Shown: in pieces, positions 1 through 5,111 of the stretch
Numbering within the stretch: the stretch's first letter is position 1
How the letters are laid out: the number at the start of each line of letters is the position of its first letter
DNA from: an uncultured Collinsella sp.
GTDB lineage: Bacteria; Actinomycetota; Coriobacteriia; Coriobacteriales; Coriobacteriaceae
Direction: 5' to 3'
DNA length: 9,329 nucleotides
NCBI GenBank assembly: GCA_902494295.1
Contig: CABUSL010000084.1
Span: 1 to 9,329, forward strand
Made by a program: the position numbers and the translations under genes
Notes under the pieces: generated by a model
What the model was told of the DNA's origin: nothing
The model's input: only the letters and a program-made list of their open reading frames with translations
Database searches by the model: none

Positions 1-89
1 CACGGGTCAAGATGCACTAGGCCTGGACGAAGTCCGGGCCCGCGCCTTTAGACGCGAGCCCGGGGCCCGTGGGTTATACCCTAAGAGCA
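1..89. other. Structured, unassigned leading stretch
   Basis: I cannot assign this edge. It folds readily: 20-28 pairs with 32-40 (nine pairs including one G.T, GAA loop), 34-44 pairs with 53-63 (one mismatch), and 1-7 pairs with 65-71. The first two stems compete for the same bases. One forward frame stays open from base 2 to the stop at 293-295, so it could hide the end of an upstream gene, but it uses codons that are rare here (CTA, AGA, TTA, AGG) and runs through two palindromes. It could be the tail of a structured RNA or just a GC-rich intergenic stretch. It lacks the conserved tRNA T-loop and the usual tmRNA and RNase P RNA 3' sequences. Confidence 0.3.
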
Positions 90-112
90 AACCACCCTTT
101 TTAAGGGTGGTT
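90..112 (+). terminator. Terminator-like hairpin
   Basis: A perfect 10-bp stem (90-99 with 103-112, arm AACCACCCTT) closes on a three-T loop. The downstream sequence TTCTGATTTC is only moderately T-rich, so termination would be modest. It probably closes whatever lies upstream of the window. The open frame running through it argues that no gene ends after it. Confidence 0.5.
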
Positions 113-192
113 CTGATTTCACGTCACCTTGCTCGCGTGTACGGGTTTTCGCTGACTTATGCTCAACAAGGACGGTTGTATTATTTTCGGCG

Positions 193-259
193 CTCATTGG
201 GGACAGACTTAAATGAGTGCCCAATGAGCAGGTACTCATTTAAGTCTGTCCCCAATGAG
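193..259. repeat. Pair of inverted GGGGACAG palindromes (BIME-like)
   Basis: Bases 193-218 and 234-259 are perfect inverted copies (26 bp) around a 15-nt loop. Each arm is itself a small hairpin unit: CTCATT, then GGGGACAGACTTA, then AATGAG. The element is therefore two identical units head to head, as in paired REP sequences (BIMEs). The loop holds CCCAATGAGC (220-229), which is complementary to 192-201, so a shorter 10-bp hairpin can replace the long one. The core matches the palindromes at 3397-3427, 4077-4111 and 6872-6906. It lies about 105 bases before the transporter start, upstream of its possible promoter. Confidence 0.85.
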
Positions 260-324
260 TGGGTTAAAGGTTGCGGGTTCTTTACGGGAATGTAGTGTGG
301 GCTGCGGAAACGCGGTTCTTTCCG

Positions 325-330
325 TACAAT
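325..330 (+). promoter_or_regulatory. Possible -10 box of the transporter operon
   Basis: TACAAT matches five of six bases of the sigma-70 -10 consensus and lies 35 bases before the ATPase start, a sensible leader length. No good -35 box is visible at 16-18 bases upstream (around 301-308), and there is no extended -10 TG. A short hairpin (305-310 with 319-324) abuts it. This is a position-based guess. Confidence 0.35.
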
Positions 331-365
331 AGTTCAACTCGTGTAAACGCAGGGAAGGGACATTC

Positions 366-1097
366 ATGGCAGACATGATCGAGATCAAGCATCTCAACAA
401 GTACTTTGGCGACCTGCATGTGCTCAAAGATATCAATCTCACCGTCAAGCGTGGCGAGAAGCTCGTAATGATCGGGCCTTCCGGTTCGGGTAAGTCGACG
501 CTCATCCGTTGCGTCGATTATCTGGAGGAGCCCACGTCGGGTGAGGTCATCATCGACGGTACGCCGCTCACAAAAAAGAACCACCTGGAGATGGCTCGCA
601 AGTACAGCTCCATGGTGTTTCAGCAGTTCAACCTGTATCCCAACATGACGGTGCTGGGCAACCTGACACTCGCGCCCATCAAGCTGCAAAAGAAGAGCAA
701 GGAGGAGGCGACCGAGATCGCCATCGCCGCGCTCAAGCGCGTTGGCATGGCGCATAAGGCCGGCGAGTATCCGCAGAATCTCTCGGGCGGTCAGCAGCAG
801 CGCATCGCCATCGCCCGTGCCCTGTGCACCAAGCAGCCCATCATTCTGTTTGACGAGCCGACCTCGGCGCTCGACCCCGAGATGGTCCAGGAGGTTCTGG
901 ACGTCATGATTGAGCTCGCGCAGGAGGACATCACCATGATCTGCGTGACGCACGAGATGGGCTTTGCGCGCCAGGTGGCCGACCGCGTCATCTTTATGGA
1001 GGACGGCCGCATTCTGGAGGAGGGCACGCCCGAACACTTCTTCGATAACCCCGAGAACCCGCGCTGCCGCGAGTTCCTGTCCAAGATTCTGCACTAG
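366..1097 (+). CDS. Polar amino acid ABC transporter ATPase (GlnQ/GltL family)
   Basis: Cytoplasmic ATP-hydrolysing subunit that powers amino acid import; two copies would sit under the permease pair encoded downstream. At 243 residues it has the normal family length and a full motif set: Walker A GPSGSGKST (37-45), Q-loop QQ (86-87), signature LSGGQQQ (139-145), Walker B IILFDEP (159-165), D-loop SALD (167-170) and H-loop His196. The C-terminal EGTPEHFFDNP stretch is typical of the GlnQ/GltL/HisP group. The start at 366 follows a purine-rich site (AGGGAAGGGA, 351-360); Met4 is a weaker alternative. It is the first gene of the operon; the binding-protein gene starts about 8 bases after its stop. 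Substrate is inferred from that binding protein, not from the ATPase. Confidence 0.95.
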   Translation: MADMIEIKHLNKYFGDLHVLKDINLTVKRGEKLVMIGPSGSGKSTLIRCVDYLEEPTSGEVIIDGTPLTKKNHLEMARKYSSMVFQQFNLYPNMTVLGNLTLAPIKLQKKSKEEATEIAIAALKRVGMAHKAGEYPQNLSGGQQQRIAIARALCTKQPIILFDEPTSALDPEMVQEVLDVMIELAQEDITMICVTHEMGFARQVADRVIFMEDGRILEEGTPEHFFDNPENPRCREFLSKILH

Positions 1098-1105
1098 GCG
1101 CGGTG

Positions 1106-1981
1106 ATGGACATGACGGATATGACGAGGGCGGCCGTGTCGCGCCGTCACTTTTTGCAGCTGGCTGGTGCCGGTATGCTTGCGCTGACGGGGACCGCGCT
1201 TACCGGTTGCGGCAACTCCACCAGCGGCGAGGGCTCCGACAAGGGGTCCAAGCTTGCGGCCATCAAGTCGCGTGGCCATCTGAATGCCGGCGTTAAGAAG
1301 GACGTTCCCGGTTACGGCTATTACGACACCGCTAAGGGCCGCTTTGAGGGCATGGAAGTCGATTTGTGCTACCAGATCGCCGCTGCCGTCTTTGGCGTGA
1401 GCTACAAGGATGCCCGTGCCCAGGAGCTTGTCGAGTTTACCGACGTAACGCCCAAGACGCGCGGCCCGCTGATCGATAACGGCCAACTTGACGTGGTCGC
1501 GGCGACCTACACCATAACCGACGAGCGCAAGAAGAGCTGGGATTTCTCGACGCCGTACCGCACCGACTACGTGGGACTCATGGTCAAGAAGCGTTCGGGC
1601 TTTACCTCGATTGAGGACCTGGACGGCAAGGTCATTGGTGTGAGCCAGGGTGCCACCACGCAGGGTCTGATCGAGCAGATGATCAAGGACAACGGCTTTA
1701 GCTGCAAGCCCGAGTTTAGGGCCTTTAGCGGCTACCCCATCATCAAGAGTTCGCTCGACGCCGGCAATATCGACGTCTTTGCCATGGACCGCTCCACGCT
1801 GGCCGGTTACATGAACGAGACCGTTGAGCTGTTGCAGCCCGAGGTCAAGTTTGGCGAGCAGGGCTACGGCGTGGCGACCAAGAAGGGCTGCGACCTTTCG
1901 GCCGTGGTCGATCAGGTGATTTGCGATCGCCTGGCCGACGGCTGGCTCGACCAAGAGGTCAAGACCTGGGGTCTTGTATAG
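1106..1981 (+). CDS. Tat-type lipoprotein, acidic amino acid-binding protein (SBP family 3)
   Basis: Extracellular, lipid-anchored substrate receptor of the importer. The N-terminus combines a twin-arginine motif SRRHFLQ (RR at 13-14), a hydrophobic stretch and a lipobox LTGC (Cys35), so it is probably exported folded by Tat and lipidated. The rest (about 50-291) is a type-2 periplasmic-binding fold of family SBP_bac_3. It most resembles the Campylobacter aspartate/glutamate protein PEB1a: KTRGPL (Arg119) matches the arginine that holds the side-chain carboxylate, TITDERK (Arg141) the alpha-carboxylate arginine, and VFAMDRS (Asp228) the amino-group ligand. Other shared stretches are ATT near 184-186 and YGVATKK. 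This favours aspartate/glutamate over glutamine. The start is uncertain: GTG 1103, ATG 1106, 1112 and 1121 are all in frame and no strong ribosome site decides; all keep the Tat signal. Confidence 0.9.
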   Translation: MDMTDMTRAAVSRRHFLQLAGAGMLALTGTALTGCGNSTSGEGSDKGSKLAAIKSRGHLNAGVKKDVPGYGYYDTAKGRFEGMEVDLCYQIAAAVFGVSYKDARAQELVEFTDVTPKTRGPLIDNGQLDVVAATYTITDERKKSWDFSTPYRTDYVGLMVKKRSGFTSIEDLDGKVIGVSQGATTQGLIEQMIKDNGFSCKPEFRAFSGYPIIKSSLDAGNIDVFAMDRSTLAGYMNETVELLQPEVKFGEQGYGVATKKGCDLSAVVDQVICDRLADGWLDQEVKTWGLV

Positions 1982-1992
1982 GCGCATCGTCC

Positions 1993-2000
1993 AAGGAAGG
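1993..2000 (+). promoter_or_regulatory. Ribosome binding site of first permease
   Basis: AAGGAAGG lies six bases before ATG 2007. It decides the start of the permease against the in-frame TTG at 1974, which lies inside the previous gene and would add 11 residues unlike the family. Confidence 0.8.
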
Positions 2001-2006
2001 AATCAA

Positions 2007-2753
2007 ATGCTCGAAGGATTATTTGACGCCGACCGTTGGTCGACGACATTTCAAAACATGGGGCCCTTCTGGGAGGGCTTTGGCGTGACGCTGCAGGTGG
2101 TCGTTGCCGGTCTGCTGCTGTCGCTGGTGCTGGGCACGCTGCTGGGCGTGTTCTCTACCACTCGCTCGCGCGTGCTGCGCGCCATAAGCCGCGTGTATGT
2201 GGAGTTTTACCAGAACACCCCGTTGCCCGTGCAGGTGCTCTTTATGTACATGGCCGGTCCGCAGTTTTTGCAGGCCATAACCGGTGCCGACCAGCCGGTG
2301 CGCATCGCGCCGTTCGTGCTGGGCTTCTTGGGTGTGGGCCTGTATCACGCGGCCTACATTTCGGAGGTCATCCGCACTGGTATCGAGGCGGTTCCGCGCG
2401 GTCAGATGGAGGCGGCCCAGAGCCAGGGCTTCACCCGTGCGCAGGCCTACTGGTACATCGTGCTGCCCCAGACGTTCAAGATCATTCTGCCGCCGCTGTG
2501 TAACCAGGCGCTCAACCTGGTCAAGAACACGTCGGTGCTGGCGCTTGTGGCCGGCGGCGACCTTATGTACCGTTCCGACAACTTTGTGAGTCTGTACGGT
2601 TACCTGCAGGGATACATCGTCTGCTGCCTTATGTACTTCATCATCTGCTTTCCGCTCGCCATGCTGGTGCAGTGGCTCGAGCGCCGCTCCAAGGAGCGCC
2701 CGCGCGGCGTGAGCCTGGCCGAGCTGGGGCTCGACAACGTAGAGGAGGCCTAG
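2007..2753 (+). CDS. Amino acid ABC transporter permease (HisM/GltJ type)
   Basis: Integral membrane subunit forming half of the translocation channel. It has 248 residues and about five hydrophobic segments, roughly 26-49, 72-92, 100-119, 172-187 and 199-222. The cytoplasmic EAA loop that docks the ATPase is clear: EAAQSQGF from 135, ending in IVLPQ (151-155). This is the polar amino acid permease subfamily (HEQRo type, BPD_transp_1). A longer inter-helix stretch around 84-100 makes it larger than its partner. The C-terminus (about 223-248) is charged and cytoplasmic. It starts 25 bases after the binding-protein stop and ends three bases before the next permease, so the two are probably translated together as a heterodimer. 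Confidence 0.93.
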   Translation: MLEGLFDADRWSTTFQNMGPFWEGFGVTLQVVVAGLLLSLVLGTLLGVFSTTRSRVLRAISRVYVEFYQNTPLPVQVLFMYMAGPQFLQAITGADQPVRIAPFVLGFLGVGLYHAAYISEVIRTGIEAVPRGQMEAAQSQGFTRAQAYWYIVLPQTFKIILPPLCNQALNLVKNTSVLALVAGGDLMYRSDNFVSLYGYLQGYIVCCLMYFIICFPLAMLVQWLERRSKERPRGVSLAELGLDNVEEA

Positions 2754-2756
2754 CGC

Positions 2757-3395
2757 ATGGAAATCTTCAACGCGACCAACCTGCTCTACATTTGGGGCGG
2801 CTTTGTTAAGACTATCGAGATCTCGGCGCTGTCGATTTTTTTCTCGCTCATCTTTGGCACGGTGCTGGCGCTCGTTAAGAGCTATGCGCCCCGCCCGTTC
2901 CGTATTTTGGTGAGCGTCTATATCGAGCTGTTCCGCTGCACGCCGAACCTGCTGTGGATTCTGTTTATCTACTTTACGGTGCAGGGTTTGGACATTGTGA
3001 TTTCGACCATCGCCTTTACGCTGTTTACCAGCGCTGTTATGGCCGAGATTGTGCGCGGCGGCCTCAACTCGATTCCGCGCGGCCAGTTTGAGGCAGCGCA
3101 GAGCCAGGGCTTCGGCTTCTTTGCCACCATGCGCTACATCATTCTGCCGCAGACGTTTAAGACGATCATTCCGGCGCTGTTTAGCCAGTGCACGACTGTC
3201 ATCAAGGACAGCTCGTATCTTTCGGGCATTAACGTGGCCGAGCTCATGTACACGGCAAACGTCGTGATGGCCCACGCGATCGATCTGGCGCAGGTGCTTA
3301 TGCTCTACGGCCTGGTGTTTGCGATGTACTTTGTGCTCAACTTTGGTATCTCGTTGCTGGTCCGAGCGTATCAACGTCGTATTGTGGCAGCGTAG
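2757..3395 (+). CDS. Amino acid ABC transporter permease, second subunit (HisQ/GltK type)
   Basis: Partner of the preceding permease; the two would form a heterodimeric channel above the ATPase pair. It has 212 residues, close to the family norm, with hydrophobic segments near 17-40, 62-79, 83-100 and 181-204. The EAA loop reads EAAQSQGF from 112 and ends in IILPQ (128-132), nearly the same as in its partner, which suggests an old duplication. A ribosome site AGAGGAGG (2741-2748) sits inside the end of the previous gene, eight bases before the ATG. Only three bases separate the genes, so translational coupling is likely. A GGGGACAG-family palindrome begins two bases after the stop. Confidence 0.93.
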   Translation: MEIFNATNLLYIWGGFVKTIEISALSIFFSLIFGTVLALVKSYAPRPFRILVSVYIELFRCTPNLLWILFIYFTVQGLDIVISTIAFTLFTSAVMAEIVRGGLNSIPRGQFEAAQSQGFGFFATMRYIILPQTFKTIIPALFSQCTTVIKDSSYLSGINVAELMYTANVVMAHAIDLAQVLMLYGLVFAMYFVLNFGISLLVRAYQRRIVAA

Positions 3396-3396
3396 A

Positions 3397-3427
3397 ATGT
3401 GACAAAGGGGCTGTCCCTTTGTCACAT
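3397..3427. repeat. Intra-operon palindrome of the GGGGACAG family
   Basis: A perfect 13-bp stem (3397-3409 with 3415-3427, arm ATGTGACAAAGGG) with a five-base loop sits between the second permease and the kinase-like gene. On the opposite strand the core reads GGGACAGCCCC flanked by AAA and TTT, matching the other copies. No T-run follows, so it is unlikely to stop transcription fully. As RNA it could lower readthrough or protect the upstream message, as intercistronic REP elements do. It ends four bases before the kinase ribosome site. Confidence 0.85.
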
Positions 3428-3430
3428 AGA

Positions 3431-3437
3431 GAAAGGA
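3431..3437 (+). promoter_or_regulatory. Ribosome binding site of kinase-like gene
   Basis: GAAAGGA lies six bases before ATG 3444. It settles the start there rather than at the in-frame GTG 3399, which would place 15 codons through the palindrome and has no ribosome site. Confidence 0.75.
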
Positions 3438-3443
3438 ATCGCG

Positions 3444-4067
3444 ATGAGCGATCTGGAGAATAAGAAGAATCCTGTGGTCATTACCATCGCGCGCGACTTT
3501 GGCGCCGAGGGCCACGAGATTGGTCGCATGCTTGCCGACGAGTTGGGGATTCCGCTGTACGACAACGAGCTGCTGGTGCGTGCGTCGCTGCGCGCAGGCG
3601 AGTCGCTCGACAAGATGGCCGCCTACGACGAGCGTCTGGCCGTGGAGAACATGGCGTTTCTGCCCGACCGCTACGATGCGCGTTCGTACTCGGACAAGTT
3701 GTTCCAAAAGATGAGCCAGGTGATTTTGGATTTGGGCGAGACCGAGAGCTGCATTATCGAAGGCCGCCTGTCCGATTGCCTGCTGCGTAACAACCCCAAC
3801 CACATTGCCGTGTTGGTGACTGCACCCTTTGAGGACCGCGTCGAGATCGTGCGCAAGAAGCGCGGCCTTAACAAAAAGAAGGGCGCCAAGCTGGTCAAGC
3901 AGCAGCAGAAGGCGCGCGAGGCGTTCTATAAGCGCTACAGTGCCGGAAAGTGGAAGATGACGAGCGGCAAGGACATCGTCGTCAACCGCGCCAAGCTGGG
4001 CCGCGAAGGCTGCAAGGACGTCATCGCCGCGGCCTACCGCTACAAAGTAGCGCAGCTCGAAGGCTAA
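3444..4067 (+). CDS. Cytidylate kinase-like family protein
   Basis: A 207-residue soluble P-loop protein of the Cytidylate_kin2 type, which is related to CMP kinase but often of unknown substrate. The N-terminus has the hallmark pattern ITIARDFGAEGHEIG (13-27), a variant of the family's SREFGSGGxxIG loop; the usual basic residue after the second Gly is His24. LGIPLYDNELL (34-44) and EGRLSDCLL (about 106-114) are also family features, and RKKRGLNKKKG (about 136-146) would be the basic lid. The C-terminal third is rich in Lys and Arg. It lies 48 bases after the permease, shares the operon, and ends at a strong terminator. A role in regulating or serving transport is unproven. It could instead be a nucleoside monophosphate kinase unrelated to uptake. 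Confidence 0.85.
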   Translation: MSDLENKKNPVVITIARDFGAEGHEIGRMLADELGIPLYDNELLVRASLRAGESLDKMAAYDERLAVENMAFLPDRYDARSYSDKLFQKMSQVILDLGETESCIIEGRLSDCLLRNNPNHIAVLVTAPFEDRVEIVRKKRGLNKKKGAKLVKQQQKAREAFYKRYSAGKWKMTSGKDIVVNRAKLGREGCKDVIAAAYRYKVAQLEG

Positions 4068-4073
4068 CCGACC

Positions 4074-4120
4074 AAAACCACCACAAAGGGGACAGGCACC
4101 TTTGTGGTGGTTTTTGTTTT
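4074..4120 (+). terminator. Operon terminator built from a GGGGACAG palindrome
   Basis: A perfect 16-bp stem (4074-4089 with 4099-4114) encloses a nine-base loop GGACAGGCA and runs into TTTTTGTTTT. It starts seven bases after the kinase stop, an intrinsic terminator by form and place. Bases 4077-4111 match the reverse complement of 6872-6906 at 34 of 35 positions. It also lies at the 3' end of the opposing regulator gene, whose TAA falls in the T-tract. The A-run on the left arm gives it some capacity to stop minus-strand transcription too. Confidence 0.88.
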
Positions 4121-4997
4121 AGGCCGAGGGGAAGATCTTGGTGAGACCGGCGCGCGTCTGCGTGTCGGTCTTTTGGTAGATAGAGCTCAGGTGGCGCTGT
4201 ACCATGCGCATCGAGATGCCGAGCTCCTCGGCGATCTGCTTGAGCGGGCGTTCGTCCTGGGTTACGGCCACGAGCACGTCGACTTCGCGCGGGGTGAGAG
4301 CGTGATCGGTGATGAAGGCCTGACGCTGCTCCTCGATACTCGGTGCTGCCAGTGCCTCCTCGGCAAGCTGTTGATGTTCGCGCTCCTGCTCGGTTTGGGG
4401 CAGGCGGAACAAGCCGGCTGCCACGAATGCTGCGCAGGCGGCGACGAGCAAAACGAGCGCGCCGATCATGATGAGAGCAACGTTGCCCGAGGTCACGAGC
4501 GCAAGCGAGATGCCCGATGTGGTGAAAGCGCATACATTGTTGGCGGCGCGGCCCATGCCAGCCCAAAGGGCGGGCGCATGCATGCGCGGTACCAGCTGTG
4601 TAAAGGTGGCGGTAAAGAACGTGACGAAAAAGCCCGAGCTCAGGTAAAAGACGACAAGGCCCAGGTTGGGATCGGCGCCGGCCTCCACGGCCAGGATGGA
4701 AATGGTCGAGAGCACGGCGATGCCGAGCATGACAAGTCCCATGTAGCGGCGCTCGGCAAGATCAAAGATAAAACCGGCGGCAAGGCCGCTTGCCGCCAAA
4801 AAGAGGCGCGGCCAGGCTTGCACGGCAATGGTGCCGTGGGCGTTGGAGAGTGTGACCACGTTGTCGAGGGTCGAGAACAAGCAGGCAAGAATCATGACGA
4901 GCGCGATGCTCCAGCATGCCTGTTTGGCGAGGGCATGAGAGGGCTCAACAAAGGGATTGATGGCAGGCCTTTCGGGGGGTGCGCTTGGCAATCGCAT
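4119..4997 (-). CDS. Membrane-bound LuxR-type transcriptional regulator
   Basis: 292 residues from ATG 4997. Six hydrophobic segments (about 26-50, 57-80, 84-104, 112-136, 143-170, 173-197) resemble half of an MFS-like domain. A charged linker with Glu/Gln runs about 200-230, and a LuxR/GerE helix-turn-helix follows at 232-290: LTPREVDVL (234-242), then LKQIAEELGIS and VQRHLSSIYQKT. Coriobacteriia carry many regulators of this design, usually with about twelve helices, so this one is short. It probably senses a ligand or membrane state and binds DNA at the membrane; the signal is unknown. The frame stays open to 5171, but that extension lacks helices and overlaps the divergent gene. The chosen start has only a weak AAAAGG site about nine bases upstream. 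It faces the surface-protein gene across 114 bases, a plausible target. Confidence 0.85.
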   Translation of the reverse strand: MRLPSAPPERPAINPFVEPSHALAKQACWSIALVMILACLFSTLDNVVTLSNAHGTIAVQAWPRLFLAASGLAAGFIFDLAERRYMGLVMLGIAVLSTISILAVEAGADPNLGLVVFYLSSGFFVTFFTATFTQLVPRMHAPALWAGMGRAANNVCAFTTSGISLALVTSGNVALIMIGALVLLVAACAAFVAAGLFRLPQTEQEREHQQLAEEALAAPSIEEQRQAFITDHALTPREVDVLVAVTQDERPLKQIAEELGISMRMVQRHLSSIYQKTDTQTRAGLTKIFPSA

Positions 4998-5111
4998 GCT
5001 CGTTGCCTTTTGCGCTGGCAAGTGCGCCACATGAGAATTTGTGCCCCGGGATCCGGATATCTTCCCGTAACATGGTGTTACAGAAGCACCCCTTACGACA
5101 AGGAGGCTCAT
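4998..5111. promoter_or_regulatory. Divergent regulator/surface-protein control region
   Basis: These 114 bases must hold promoters for both genes. I see no confident -35/-10 pair. Two small symmetric sites stand out: ATCCGGAT (5051-5058) and GTAAC-5-GTTAC (5067-5081). The second ends in GGTGTTACAG (5074-5083), the same ten bases as in the palindrome arm at 6751-6760. It lies about 30 bases before the surface-protein start, where an operator could act. Binding by the neighbouring LuxR-type protein is speculation. Confidence 0.5.
5100..5106 (+). promoter_or_regulatory. Strong ribosome binding site of surface-protein gene
   Basis: AAGGAGG, an exact Shine-Dalgarno core, lies five bases before ATG 5112. 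It fixes the start against a frame that stays open back to 4104, antisense to the regulator. Confidence 0.9.

Noticed and set aside
1..89. tRNA, tmRNA or RNase P RNA 3' end
   Set aside because: Stem-like pairing is present, but the T-loop and conserved 3' sequences of these RNAs are missing.
107..295. 62-codon plus-strand frame through the inverted repeat
   Set aside because: Its start lies in a hairpin arm and most of it is palindrome sequence; no ribosome site.
282..1094. 270-codon minus-strand frame opposite the ATPase (and a similar one at 1094-1987)
   Set aside because: Fully antisense to genes with intact catalytic or binding motifs; shadow frames.
2019..3803. 594-codon minus-strand open frame antisense to permeases and kinase-like gene
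   Set aside because: Low-complexity product rich in His, Gln and Arg, no family features, and exactly opposite well-supported genes; a frame shadow in GC-rich DNA.
4104..5111. In-frame upstream extension of the surface protein by 336 codons
   Set aside because: It runs antisense through the regulator, would bury the signal peptide, and ignores the strong ribosome site at 5100-5106.
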